NCBI GenBank assembly: GCA_024710705.1
Contig: JANJUF010000058.1
Coordinates: 1 to 42,205 of the forward strand
Length of the DNA stretch: 42,205 bases
Source of the DNA: Gemmatimonadaceae bacterium
GTDB lineage: Bacteria; Gemmatimonadota; Gemmatimonadetes; Gemmatimonadales; Gemmatimonadaceae
Direction: 5' to 3'
This document shows positions 1 through 8,219 of this stretch, in pieces. Every line of letters begins with the position of its first letter. Within the stretch, counting starts at the first letter, position 1. Under the pieces are notes generated by a model that saw only the letters and a list, made by a program, of their open reading frames with translations, made no database searches and was not told where the DNA came from. The position numbers and the translations under genes were made by a program.

Positions 1-669
1 GAGGCCATCACGCCGGGCGTGACGCGCACGAGTGACCTCGTGTGGTGGTGGCGCCAGCAGGTGAACGACCTCGGACTGGGCACCTGGTTCCAGCCCAGCA
101 TCAGCGTGCAGCGGCGCGGCGTGAGCGCGGCGCAGCTGGGCGAGAATCCGATCATCCAGCGCGGCGACGTGCTGCACTGCGACGTGGGCATCACGGCGTT
201 GGGGCTCAACACGGACACGCAGCACAACGCCTATGTGCTGATGCCGGGCGAGAGCGAACCGCCGGCCGGCTTGCAGCGCGCGCTGCGCAATGCGAATCGC
301 CTGCAGGACATCACGATGGAGGAGCTGCGCCCCGGGCGCAGCGGCAACGCGATCCTCGCCGCGTCGCTGGCGCGCATGCGCGCCGAGGGCCTGAACGGCA
401 CCCTGTACTCGCATCCCATCGGCATGCACGGCCACGGCGCGGGCGCGCTCATCGGCCGCTGGGACGCGCAGGAGGGCACCGGGCCGCAGGGCGAGCCGCT
501 GGTGATCCCGAACATGTGGTACTCGATCGAGCTGCAGGTGACCACGCCGGTGCCCGAGTGGGGCAATCAGCCGGTGCGGATGGCGCAGGAGGAAGACGCG
601 ATCATCGGCCCCGATGGCCGTACCCGCTGGGCCCTGCGGCGGCAGTCGAACCTTTTCCTCGTGAAGTGA
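1..669 (+). CDS. M24 family metallopeptidase (Xaa-Pro peptidase-like), 5' end outside window
   Basis: This is the C-terminal part (222 residues visible, open from base 1) of a pita-bread-fold metallopeptidase. Members of the family remove N-terminal residues or cleave X-Pro bonds using two metal ions. All five expected ligand contexts are visible in order: Asp in CDVG, Asp in NTDTQ, His in MHGHGAG, Glu in YSIELQ and Glu in AQEEDA. It ends 4 bases before the GroES-like gene, so the two may share a transcript. The protein start and any signal peptide lie upstream of the window, so cellular location and substrate cannot be judged. Confidence 0.88.
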   Translation, partial: EAITPGVTRTSDLVWWWRQQVNDLGLGTWFQPSISVQRRGVSAAQLGENPIIQRGDVLHCDVGITALGLNTDTQHNAYVLMPGESEPPAGLQRALRNANRLQDITMEELRPGRSGNAILAASLARMRAEGLNGTLYSHPIGMHGHGAGALIGRWDAQEGTGPQGEPLVIPNMWYSIELQVTTPVPEWGNQPVRMAQEEDAIIGPDGRTRWALRRQSNLFLVK

Positions 670-673
670 GTTT

Positions 674-1042
674 GTGGCTCGTATGCGCAAAGGCAAGAAA
701 GAGCTGATCGTCGTCGGGGACCGCGTCCTCATCCGGATCGAGGAGGGCGAGGAGCGCTCGAAGGTGGGGCTGTACCTGCCGGCCACGGCCGTGGACAGCC
801 AGGCGGTGCAGGGCGGGCGCATCGTCGCCACGGGCCCCGGGACGCCGCTGCCGGAAGTGACCGATCACCTGGATGAGCCCTGGCGCATCACCGGCCAGAA
901 GGAAACGCGGCACATCCCGATGCAGGCGCAGGTCGGCGACTATGCCCTGTTCTTTCGCAAGGCGGCCGTAGAAATCACGTTCGAGAACGAGCGCTACCTC
1001 GTGGTGCCTCAGGCGGCGTTGCTGGCCCTGAGCCGCGAATAG
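674..1042 (+). CDS. Divergent GroES/Cpn10-like protein
   Basis: This 122-residue protein has the Cpn10 pattern. An N-terminal GDRVLIRIEE strand is followed by KVGLYLP, which sits where the GroES mobile loop gives way to the roof. VGDYALFF and a C-terminal ENERYLVVPQAALLAL strand resemble the GroES ending. It is about 25 residues longer than typical GroES because of an insert around residues 58-85 (GTPLPEV to IPMQAQ). There is no groEL beside it, so it may be a stand-alone accessory co-chaperone rather than the main GroES. The GTG at 674 is used; an ATG three codons in (683) is equally possible. Confidence 0.72.
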   Translation: MARMRKGKKELIVVGDRVLIRIEEGEERSKVGLYLPATAVDSQAVQGGRIVATGPGTPLPEVTDHLDEPWRITGQKETRHIPMQAQVGDYALFFRKAAVEITFENERYLVVPQAALLALSRE

Positions 1043-1072
1043 GCCTCACCAGACCCATACGGAGAGACGCAG

Positions 1073-1504
1073 ATGATGTACGACGAACGGTTCATTGGTC
1101 CCATGCGCCAGGAGATTGCCCAGCTCGGCGTCGCGGAGCTGAAGTCGGCCCAGGCGGTGGACGACGCCCTCAAGGGCACCAAGGGCACCCAGCTGATGGT
1201 GGTGAACTCGATGTGCGGTTGCGCGGCGCGCAACATGCGTCCGGCGGTGGCGATTGCGCTGCAGCACAGCCTGACGCCCGACCACAAGTTCACGGTCTTC
1301 GCCGGCAACGATGCCGACGCGACGCGCCAGGCGCGCACGTACTTCACGGGCTATGCCCCGAGCTCGCCGTCCATCGCGCTGTTGAAGGACGGCAAGTTGG
1401 TGCACATGGTGGAGCGTTTCCAGATCGAGGGGCGCTCGGCCGAGGCGATCGCCGAGGAGCTCAAGCTCGCGTTCGACAGGCACTGCGCGCCGGCGACGGT
1501 GTGA
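1073..1504 (+). CDS. BrxA/BrxB family bacilliredoxin
   Basis: This is a 143-residue thioredoxin-fold protein of the YphP/YqiW (bacilliredoxin) family. In Firmicutes these proteins remove bacillithiol from oxidised protein cysteines. The characteristic Cys-Gly-Cys active site is visible at residues 48-50 in NSMCGCAARN, and the ending QIEGRSAEAIAEEL is typical of the family. The length matches the usual 140-145 residues. A good Shine-Dalgarno (GGAGAG from 1061) precedes the ATG pair at 1073/1076. The low-molecular-weight thiol used by this organism cannot be told from the window. The gene is followed by a long palindromic repeat. Confidence 0.9.
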   Translation: MMYDERFIGPMRQEIAQLGVAELKSAQAVDDALKGTKGTQLMVVNSMCGCAARNMRPAVAIALQHSLTPDHKFTVFAGNDADATRQARTYFTGYAPSSPSIALLKDGKLVHMVERFQIEGRSAEAIAEELKLAFDRHCAPATV

Positions 1505-1518
1505 ACGGCTGAGCTGCC

Positions 1519-1632
1519 TTGCCACAGAGGCACGGAGGACCTCCTCATTGATGTTGTAGCTGCTCATGCATGGGCCCGGCGGATGCTGGGCCCTTTGCTG
1601 TCTGGCTTTGTGCCTCTGTGCCTCTGTGGCAA
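1519..1632. repeat. Intergenic palindrome with 8-bp tandem arms
   Basis: The left arm at 1519-1533 (TTGCCACAGAGGCAC) is the exact reverse complement of 1618-1632. Pairing continues inward to about 1538/1613 with one G-T pair. The right arm contains GTGCCTCT twice in tandem (1610-1617 and 1618-1625). The interior holds a second, smaller hairpin with GGGCCC at 1572-1577 and 1588-1593. It fills most of the gap between the bacilliredoxin and the sigma-factor gene. I see no U-tract, so a simple intrinsic terminator is not clearly indicated. The architecture matches the GACGGAA elements described later, but the unit differs. Confidence 0.8.
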
Positions 1633-1686
1633 CGGAAGTGTGGCGGCCTTGTAAACGCGGACCCCCCTTCCGGCATCATATTCGCG

Positions 1687-2244
1687 ATGCCGATGCCCGC
1701 CCTCGTCCCTGATCCCGCTGCGTCGACCGACGACCTTCGCGCTGCCCAGCGCGGCGACGCCGAGGCGTTCGAACGGATCTACCGCTCGCAGGTAGGACGC
1801 GTGCATCTCCTCGCGCTGCGCCTGACGGGCGATCCCGTGAAGGCCGAGGCGCTCACCCAGGACGCCTTCGTGCGGGCGTGGCGGAAGCTCGGCACCTTCC
1901 GTGGCGAGAGTGCACTCGGCACTTGGCTGCATCGCCTGACCGTCAACGTCTTCCTGCTCGATGACCGCGGCGCGCGCCGCACGGCCGGGCGCGAAGTGGT
2001 GGACAACTCGCTCGAGCAGCTCGCTGGGGCGCGGCGAGCGGAGTCACTCGACCTCGACGACCGCATGGACCTGGAACGCGCCATTGCGGCGCTTCCCGAG
2101 GGCGCCCGCGTCGCCTTCGTCCTGCACGACATCCACGGCTACACCCACGAGGAGATCGCCTCGCTTTCCGGCGTGACCGCCAGCACCGTCCGCGTGCAGC
2201 TGCATCGTGCGCGCCGCCGCCTCATGGAGGTTCTCGATCGATGA
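1687..2244 (+). CDS. ECF-type RNA polymerase sigma factor
   Basis: This 185-residue sigma-70 family protein of the extracytoplasmic-function class would direct RNA polymerase to a dedicated set of promoters. Region 2 is seen as AFERIYRSQVGRV through TQDAFVRAWRKLGTFRGES. Region 4 is the C-terminal helix-turn-helix GYTHEEIASLSGVTASTVRVQLHRARRRL. The frame stays open upstream to 1570, but that stretch runs through the palindromic repeat, and 1687 gives the family's normal N-terminus. Its end overlaps the anti-sigma candidate by 4 bases (ATGA), which suggests co-translation and control by that partner. Confidence 0.92.
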   Translation: MPMPALVPDPAASTDDLRAAQRGDAEAFERIYRSQVGRVHLLALRLTGDPVKAEALTQDAFVRAWRKLGTFRGESALGTWLHRLTVNVFLLDDRGARRTAGREVVDNSLEQLAGARRAESLDLDDRMDLERAIAALPEGARVAFVLHDIHGYTHEEIASLSGVTASTVRVQLHRARRRLMEVLDR

Positions 2245-2795
2245 CTGACCCACGAATCCCCGACGACGATCCCCGCCTGCGCGAACTCCTGGCGCGGCTT
2301 CCTGATGCGCAGGAACCGGCGCGCGACCTGTGGCCGGAGATCCACGCGCGTGTGGAGGCCGAGCGCGTGCAGGAGTTGCCGGTGGCTGGGGGCGCGCGCC
2401 GCGGCAGGCGAATGATCCCGCTCCGGTTCGCAGCCGCGGCGGCGATTGTGCTCGTGGCGGGGACGGCCACGCTGACCTGGTGGTCTCGGCCCACGGGCTT
2501 TCCGGTGGTGACTGACTCGATGGCGACCGCGACCTATTCCTTCGCGTCCTACGAGCGGTCGGCCGAGGAGCTCTCGACGCTCCTGGCCCAACGCAGCGCC
2601 AAGCTCGACCCGGCGACGCGCGAGGTGCTCGAGCGCTCGCTGCGCACGATTGAAGAGGCGCTTGCCGAGGCCCGTGCCGCCCTGGCACGCGAACCGGCCA
2701 GCGCTGAGATGCGGGCGTTCGTGGAGGCCGCGTGGCGGCAGAAGCTGGACTTCCTGCGGCGCGCCAACGACGTCGCTGCCACCTGGGTGCTCTGA
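2241..2795 (+). CDS. Membrane-anchored anti-sigma factor candidate
   Basis: This 184-residue protein has a cytoplasmic N-terminus containing PARDLWPEIHARVEAE, a pattern common in proteins encoded after ECF sigma factors. One membrane segment follows at about residues 58-77 (FAAAAAIVLVAGTATLTWW). The rest is an outside, probably helical region rich in Glu, Arg and Ala (about 85-184). I do not see the zinc-binding HxxxCxxC motif of ZAS anti-sigma factors, so the anti-sigma role is inferred from position and topology. It overlaps the sigma gene by 4 bases and lies 2 bases before the DUF4097 gene. Confidence 0.7.
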   Translation: MTDPRIPDDDPRLRELLARLPDAQEPARDLWPEIHARVEAERVQELPVAGGARRGRRMIPLRFAAAAAIVLVAGTATLTWWSRPTGFPVVTDSMATATYSFASYERSAEELSTLLAQRSAKLDPATREVLERSLRTIEEALAEARAALAREPASAEMRAFVEAAWRQKLDFLRRANDVAATWVL

Positions 2796-2797
2796 CG

Positions 2798-3550
2798 ATG
2801 CGACGCCTACTGATGATCGTGCTGGCAGTGGCGCTGGTCGTCCCCGCGCTCGGCGCGCAGCGCGCCGTGGACCAGCGCTGGGCGCTCGACTCCGACGGCG
2901 CGGTGAAGATCTACAACTACGTCGGGCGCGTTCGGGTCGTGGGCTGGGACCGCGACTCGGTGGTGGTGACGGGCAGCGTCGCGCCCGGGGTCCGCATCTT
3001 CGGCGGCGGCAGTCGCGCCGCCGTGAAGCTGGGCGCCGAGGGTGGACAGCGCGGTGCGGCGGACTCGGCGGTGCTCCTCGTGCGCGTCCCCGTGGGCGCG
3101 AACGTCTGGGTGCGAGGCGCCGCCACCGATATCGAGATCGAGGGACTGGTCGGCAGCGTGGATGTCGGCACGGTCTCGGGACGTCTGACGCTCCGGGGCT
3201 CGCCGCGCTCGGCGATCGTGGAAACCATGAATGGCGCGCTGCTCGTTCGTGGCGCACCGACCGTGCTCCGCGCGAAGACCGCCACCGGGTCGCTGACGTT
3301 CGATGGCGCCGCCGCCGAGGCGGTGCTCGGTACGGTGAGCGGCCGTGTGGAAGTGCGTGCCGGTCCGCTCGGGCGCGTACGTATCGAGAGCGTCGCCGGC
3401 GACGTGGACCTCGAGGCCGCGTTGCAGACCGATGGCGACGTCACCATCGAGACGCACAGCGGGAATGTCGATGCCCGCGTGCCGAAGTCGAACATTCCCC
3501 GCGTGCACGTACGCTCCTTCCGCGGCACCGTGCGCGTGCACGAAGGCTGA
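2798..3550 (+). CDS. DUF4097-type exported beta-repeat protein
   Basis: This 250-residue protein starts with a clear signal peptide (MRRLLMIVLAVALVVPALGAQ). The rest is short beta strands of the DUF4097 / putative adhesin kind. KIYNYVGRVRVVGWDRDSV is the usual opening, followed by repeated modules such as GSVDVGTVSGRLTLRG and GTVSGRVEVRAG, consistent with a right-handed beta-solenoid. Such proteins are often encoded with ECF sigma/anti-sigma pairs, and this one is third in that order. A role as a surface sensor or structural element is inference. The ATG at 2798 is chosen because it begins the signal peptide. Confidence 0.8.
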   Translation: MRRLLMIVLAVALVVPALGAQRAVDQRWALDSDGAVKIYNYVGRVRVVGWDRDSVVVTGSVAPGVRIFGGGSRAAVKLGAEGGQRGAADSAVLLVRVPVGANVWVRGAATDIEIEGLVGSVDVGTVSGRLTLRGSPRSAIVETMNGALLVRGAPTVLRAKTATGSLTFDGAAAEAVLGTVSGRVEVRAGPLGRVRIESVAGDVDLEAALQTDGDVTIETHSGNVDARVPKSNIPRVHVRSFRGTVRVHEG

Positions 3551-3618
3551 CCCCCACACCGCTGCGCGGTCCGGTTGGCCGCGCCGATCTGCCGCCCCTC
3601 GCGGGGCCAGGAGTTCCC

Positions 3619-4104
3619 ATGTTGCGCTTCGTCCGTTCGCTTGCCGTCGCCGCCATTGCCGTCGGTGCATTCGCCGCCTTTGCCGGTCCGCCATGGATGA
3701 GCATCGAGTATCCGGCCAACCCGCACGACACGACCACCCGCGGCGCCTTCCTCGTGGTCAACACGTACCACCATGGCGATCCGGCCGCGATGGCGCTGCA
3801 GGGAAGCGCCGAGGGCGTCGTGCGTGGGGAGCGTCGCAGCATTCCGCTCCGCTTCGGCGCTACCGGGCGCCGCGGCTCCCACGCCCTCACGCGGCAGTGG
3901 CCCACCGAGGGCAAGTGGGTGCTGAGCATCCAGCTGCGCGAGGGGGACAGCGTGGGCGCCTCGGCATTGGTCGTACTCGGCGCCGATGGTACGCCGTCGA
4001 ACGTCTCCGTCCCCACAACGCGAGACGGTCCCTGGCACGTGCCCCGCGCGCACACGGCGGCGGAGCTCGCGTCGGCGCTGGCCGGTGCGGGTGAGCAGCG
4101 CTAG
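3619..4104 (+). CDS. Secreted protein of unknown function
   Basis: This 161-residue protein has a signal peptide (residues 1 to about 23, ending AAFAGPP) and a mature part I do not recognise. The mature region begins WMSIEYPANPHD and has alternating beta-strand-like segments (AFLVVNTYHH, KWVLSIQLREGD, ASALVVLGADG), which would fit a small Ig-like or carboxypeptidase-regulatory-like beta sandwich. No cysteines or catalytic motif are seen. It lies 68 bases after the DUF4097 gene on the same strand and may belong to the same sigma-factor operon. The GGAG at 3610-3613 could serve as its ribosome-binding site. Confidence 0.65.
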   Translation: MLRFVRSLAVAAIAVGAFAAFAGPPWMSIEYPANPHDTTTRGAFLVVNTYHHGDPAAMALQGSAEGVVRGERRSIPLRFGATGRRGSHALTRQWPTEGKWVLSIQLREGDSVGASALVVLGADGTPSNVSVPTTRDGPWHVPRAHTAAELASALAGAGEQR

Positions 4105-4108
4105 TTCG

Positions 4109-5404
4109 TCACGACTGACGAATCCATCGCAGCAGTTCCCGCATTGACGGGCGTTTGCCGTACATCAGGAGTCCGACGCGGTAGATGCGTGCCGAAAGCC
4201 AGATGGCCGCCGCGCAGGCGAGTGCCAAACCGAACAGGGATCCGGCGATCTCCAGCGGTGGTACCGGCGTGGCGGTCATGCGCATCGGCATGATGATGGG
4301 CGCCGAGAACGGCAGCCAGCTCATCACGAGCGCCAGTTGGCCGGTCGGGTTGGTCATCACCGGTTGCACGAAGATGATGCTGAACACCAGCAGCATCAGG
4401 ACCGGCTGCGAGGCCTGCTGGGCTTCTTCCTGCGACCCGACCATCGCGCCCACGGCCGCGAACAGCGAGGCGTAGAAGGTGTAGCCCAGGATGAAGTACA
4501 GAACCAGCGCGACGAGGACCAGCGGATCGATCGTGGGGAAGGAGATCTGCGGCATGTTCTGGATGCCCATCGCCGAGAAGACCCTCGAGCGCTGCTCCCA
4601 GAACAGCACGCCGCTGGCCACCCAGACGAGCATCTGCGTGAGCCCGACGGCGCCCACGCCGATGACCTTACCGGCGAGGAGCACGTCGGGGCTCACGCTT
4701 GAGACCACCACCTCGGCGACGCGCGTCGTCTTCTCTTCCAGCACGCCGCGCAGGATGTTCTGCCCGTACAGGATGATGCTCATGTAGAGGAGGAAGGCCA
4801 CGCCGAACCCGAACACGGTTCCGGCAAGTCCCGACCCGCCCTTGCCTTGGTCGGTGACCTTCTCGGCGTCGATGCGCACCCGCAAGCGCGTGATGGCGTC
4901 GGCGGTCGGGGCATCCAGCCCCAGCGCCTCGAGCCGCGCGCCGATGAGCGCCGTGCGCACCGCGCCTTCGAGCGCGTCCACCTGGCCCACCGAGCCGGCG
5001 TCGCGGCCGAGATAGCGGGCCCGCCCGCTGGCGACCGTCGCCGAGTCGAGGATGAGCACGCCGTTCTCCTCGCGGGACACCACCCGCGCGAGCAGCGCTT
5101 CCTCCACGTCCGCGACGCCCTCCTGCGTGACCGTGTCCACCCGCGCCATGGACGGCGCCATGCCGGCGGAGATCTGCGGCGCCGCCAGCCGCTGCGAGAC
5201 CCGTTCGCCGATGCCGAGGCCGGTCGCGTCCACGATGCGCAGGTTCGTCACGCGCGCCTCGCGCATCCCCTTCACCGAGAGGTAGCCGGGGAGCACCATG
5301 ATCATCGCGAAGAAGATCGGCCCGAACAGCGTCACGATGATGAACCACTTCGTGCGGACGCGCTCGAGATACTCGCGCTTGACCACCGTCCAGAGCTTAG
5401 CCAT
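4109..5404 (-). CDS. ABC-2 type exporter permease (NatB-like)
   Basis: This 431-residue membrane subunit of an ABC exporter starts MAKLWTVVKREYLERVRTKW, the usual NatB-type amphipathic start. It has one membrane helix at about residues 20-43, a large extracytoplasmic domain (about 45-195), then a cluster of hydrophobic helices from VFGFGVAFLLYMSIILYG to the C-terminus. It overlaps the preceding ATPase gene by 8 bases and is clearly its partner. NatAB systems export Na+ or, in relatives, antibiotics and peptides; the substrate cannot be assigned here. It converges with the secreted unknown, leaving only 4 bases between the two stops. Confidence 0.88.
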   Translation of the reverse strand: MAKLWTVVKREYLERVRTKWFIIVTLFGPIFFAMIMVLPGYLSVKGMREARVTNLRIVDATGLGIGERVSQRLAAPQISAGMAPSMARVDTVTQEGVADVEEALLARVVSREENGVLILDSATVASGRARYLGRDAGSVGQVDALEGAVRTALIGARLEALGLDAPTADAITRLRVRIDAEKVTDQGKGGSGLAGTVFGFGVAFLLYMSIILYGQNILRGVLEEKTTRVAEVVVSSVSPDVLLAGKVIGVGAVGLTQMLVWVASGVLFWEQRSRVFSAMGIQNMPQISFPTIDPLVLVALVLYFILGYTFYASLFAAVGAMVGSQEEAQQASQPVLMLLVFSIIFVQPVMTNPTGQLALVMSWLPFSAPIIMPMRMTATPVPPLEIAGSLFGLALACAAAIWLSARIYRVGLLMYGKRPSMRELLRWIRQS

Positions 5405-6362
5405 GTCCGCTCATCCCCTCTTCCACGCCGGCCGCGCCGACGCGCTGCAGGAAGATCTGGTGCAGCGACGGCTGCACCCGCTCGAATCGTTGGAGCACCG
5501 CCCCGGCCGCGATGAGACGCGTGAGCAGCACCTGGGGATCGCCGCTTGCCGTCAACTCCACCTCGAAGTACCGCGAGTGGTCATCGGCGCGGAGCACCAG
5601 CGCCCGGTCCTGCAAGACCTCCTGCACCGCAGCGGAGGCGCCCCCATCCAGCGCCACCGCCACCGTCCGGCCCGCGTTCTCCGCCTTCACCGCGGCGAGC
5701 GAACCGTCGAGCACCTTCTCGCCCCGCGCGATGATGCACACGGAGTCGCAGAGGCGCTCGGCGTTGTCCATCAGGTGCGTGGAGAAGATCACCGTCTTGC
5801 CGCGCCGCCGCAGCTCGACCACGGTGTCCTTGAGCGCCTGCGCGTTGATGGGATCGAGCCCGCTGAAGGGCTCGTCGAGGATCACGAGTTCGGGATCGTG
5901 CAGCAGGGTGCCGATGAACTGCACCTTCTGCTGCATGCCGCGCGACAGCTCGTCCACCTTGGCCTTGCCCCAATCCTTCTCGGGCGTGCGCAGCGAGAGC
6001 CGCTCGAGCCACTCGTCGATGCCGCGGTCGGCCCGCTTGCGGTCCACGCCCTTCAGCTCGGCGAGGAAGCGCAGCACGTCGCGCACGGACATCTTCTTGT
6101 AGAGGCCGCGCTCCTCGGGGAGATAGCCGAGGCGGTCGAGCACCGTCGGGTCCTTGTGCGATTGCCCGAAGACCGTGATCGAGCCCGTGTCGGGCCCGAT
6201 CACGTTGAGGACCATGCGAATGGTGGTCGTCTTGCCGGCACCGTTGGGGCCGAGCAGCCCGTACACGGTGCCGCGAGGGACGGCGAGGGAGAGCTGTTTG
6301 ACCGCGACGTGCTCGGCGTAGCGCTTGGAGACGTCACGGATCTCGAGGGCCAACTCGGTCAT
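5397..6362 (-). CDS. ABC exporter ATP-binding protein (NatA-like, DUF4162 C-terminus)
   Basis: This 321-residue nucleotide-binding subunit has Walker A GPNGAGKTT, the signature SRGMQQK (an LSGGQ variant) and Walker B LVILDEPFSGLD. A C-terminal extension of about 80 residues matches the DUF4162 pattern found in NatA-type ATPases. The ATG at 6362 gives the standard N-terminus MTELALEIRDVSKRY; the reading frame extends further upstream but into the divergent wtpA region. It forms a two-gene operon with the permease, with an 8-base overlap. The 124-base gap to the divergent lipoprotein gene should hold promoters for both directions. Confidence 0.92.
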   Translation of the reverse strand: MTELALEIRDVSKRYAEHVAVKQLSLAVPRGTVYGLLGPNGAGKTTTIRMVLNVIGPDTGSITVFGQSHKDPTVLDRLGYLPEERGLYKKMSVRDVLRFLAELKGVDRKRADRGIDEWLERLSLRTPEKDWGKAKVDELSRGMQQKVQFIGTLLHDPELVILDEPFSGLDPINAQALKDTVVELRRRGKTVIFSTHLMDNAERLCDSVCIIARGEKVLDGSLAAVKAENAGRTVAVALDGGASAAVQEVLQDRALVLRADDHSRYFEVELTASGDPQVLLTRLIAAGAVLQRFERVQPSLHQIFLQRVGAAGVEEGMSGHG

Positions 6363-6486
6363 CGGCGGTCCGGGGAAGGGTCCACGCAATATACGGACGG
6401 GGAAGGTGACGAGCGTACGGACTCTGCATCTCCGCTCCACGGCCACGCCAGTTGTGCGTGCTGTACGAACTCGCGACACTTCACGC

Positions 6487-7404
6487 GTGCGTGCCCCCGC
6501 CGCCTTCCCAATCTTCTGTGCCCTCGCGCTCCTCGGCCAGCTCGCCGCCTGCGGCCCGCGGTCGACCGAGGAGGGCCGGCTCATCGTCTTCAATGCCGGC
6601 TCGCTGGCACGCCCGCTCAAGGCTGCGCTCGATGCATTCGCCGCCCGTGAGGGCGTGATCGTCGAGCAGGAGAGCGCCGGCTCGTTGGAGTCGGCGCGCA
6701 AGCTCACCGAGCTCGGCAAGATTCCCGATCTCATCGCGCTGGCCGACGCCGAGGTGTTTCCTCGCTACCTGATGCCTGCGCAGGTGGACAGCGTAGTCCG
6801 CTTTGCGCGCAATCGGATGGTCGTGGCCTTCACCGGCCGTTCGGCACACGCTGAGGAGATCACGACGGCCAACTGGCCGGACATCCTTTCCCGTCCCGAC
6901 GTGGACGTCGGCCGCTCCGATCCCGAGTTGGACCCGAATGGGTATCGCACGCTGATGGTGTGGCAGCTCGCGGAGCGCTCGCGGGCCGAACCGGGACTTG
7001 TGGCGCGACTCGCGGCGCGAGCCCCGCCGCGGAACGTGCGCTCGAAGGAAGCCGACCTGGTGGGACTCCTGCAGGCCGGCGAGTTCGACTACATCTGGTC
7101 GTACGAATCCATGGCGAAGGCCACCGGCCTACGCTGGGTGCTGCTCGGCGACTCCGTGGATCTCTCGAATGCCGCACTCGCCGATCATTACGCGCAGGCC
7201 GAGGTCTCCGTGCGTGGTGCCACCGAGGGTTCCCAGATCATCTTCCGCGGGGAGCCCATCATCTATGCCTTCGCCGTGCCGCTTGCCGCGCCGCATCGGG
7301 CGCTGGGCCTGCGCTTCGCGGAGTTCCTGCTCTCGCCGGAGGGCCGGGCGATCCTCGAGCGGGAGGGTCTCGAGACCCTCGACCCGCCGGAGGATACGCC
7401 ATGA
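6487..7404 (+). CDS. WtpA-like tungstate/molybdate-binding lipoprotein
   Basis: This 305-residue periplasmic-binding protein belongs to an ABC oxyanion importer. The mature region has the WtpA/ModA-like hallmarks: LIVFNAGSLARPLKAAL, QESAGSLESARKLTELGK, DLIALADAEVFPR and the hinge phrase DPELDPNGYRTLMVWQLAE. In the family, Ser residues of the AGSL and AGS segments and Asp/Glu in the DP..DP region contact the oxyanion. The GTG at 6487 gives a lipoprotein signal ending GQLAAC (Cys22). An upstream ATG at 6325 would overlap the divergent ATPase gene and give no better leader. It overlaps the permease by 4 bases. Confidence 0.82.
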   Translation: MRAPAAFPIFCALALLGQLAACGPRSTEEGRLIVFNAGSLARPLKAALDAFAAREGVIVEQESAGSLESARKLTELGKIPDLIALADAEVFPRYLMPAQVDSVVRFARNRMVVAFTGRSAHAEEITTANWPDILSRPDVDVGRSDPELDPNGYRTLMVWQLAERSRAEPGLVARLAARAPPRNVRSKEADLVGLLQAGEFDYIWSYESMAKATGLRWVLLGDSVDLSNAALADHYAQAEVSVRGATEGSQIIFRGEPIIYAFAVPLAAPHRALGLRFAEFLLSPEGRAILEREGLETLDPPEDTP

Positions 7405-8219
7405 GTGTCGCGGGAGGTGCGGGCGACGGCCGGTCGCGCGGCGCGTCACACGCGGTGCTCAGCGTGATTGCGGCGCTGTTCGCGTCGCTGCTGCTTCTCT
7501 TTCTTGCGGCGCCGATCCTGCGCCTTGTCACGGAGTCGGGCGGGGAGGGAATCGCCAAGCTCGCCACGGACGGTGAGCTGCGTCGCTCGCTGATGCTCAC
7601 GGGGCTCACCGCCACCGTCGCGACGCTACTCGGGGTGCTCGGTGGGACGCCGCTCGCGTGGTTGCTGGCACGTCGTGAGTTCCCGGGGCGGGCGATGCTC
7701 TCGGCGCTGCTCGACCTGCCGTTGTTGATCCCGCACCCGGTCGCCGGCATCGCGCTCCTCCTGCTGCTAGGTCGCGAAAGCGCAGTCGGTGGCGCCGCAC
7801 TGGAACTCGGCCTGCGGATCGTCGGCACGCCGCTGGGTATCGTCGCGGCGATGCTCTTCGTGTCCGCGCCGCTATTCGTGAGCGGGGCCCGTGAGGCCTT
7901 CGCCAAGGTGGACGCGCGGTACGAAGGGGTCGCGCGGACGCTCGGCGATCGGCCGTGGCGCGCCTTCCACCGCGTGACGCTTCCATTGGCCGGGCGTGGG
8001 CTTCTGGCCAGTGCCGTCGTGATGTGGGCGCGGGCCGTGAGCGAGTTCGGTGCCATCGTGATCCTCACCTACAATCCCAAGGTAGCGAGCGTCCTCAGCT
8101 ACGACCGGTTCACCAGTTTCGGTCTCGACGAGGCGCTGCCGGTCGCGGCGGTGCTCGCGCTCCTGGCGCTGATCCCACTGACGGCGTTGCGGGCGCTGCG
8201 GCAGGAGCGCCGCCCATGA
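7401..8219 (+). CDS. Tungstate/molybdate ABC importer permease
   Basis: This 272-residue inner-membrane permease of the ModB/WtpB type has about six hydrophobic segments beginning LSVIAALFASLLLLFLAAPIL. The coupling (EAA) loop is visible as EGVARTLGDRPWRAFHRVTLPL, which docks on the ATPase. The late motif ARAVSEFGAIVILTYNP is characteristic of molybdate/sulfate/tungstate permeases. The start at 7401 overlaps the wtpA-like stop by 4 bases (ATGA), and its end overlaps the ATPase start in the same way, so the three genes are translationally linked. Confidence 0.9.
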   Translation: MSVAGGAGDGRSRGASHAVLSVIAALFASLLLLFLAAPILRLVTESGGEGIAKLATDGELRRSLMLTGLTATVATLLGVLGGTPLAWLLARREFPGRAMLSALLDLPLLIPHPVAGIALLLLLGRESAVGGAALELGLRIVGTPLGIVAAMLFVSAPLFVSGAREAFAKVDARYEGVARTLGDRPWRAFHRVTLPLAGRGLLASAVVMWARAVSEFGAIVILTYNPKVASVLSYDRFTSFGLDEALPVAAVLALLALIPLTALRALRQERRP

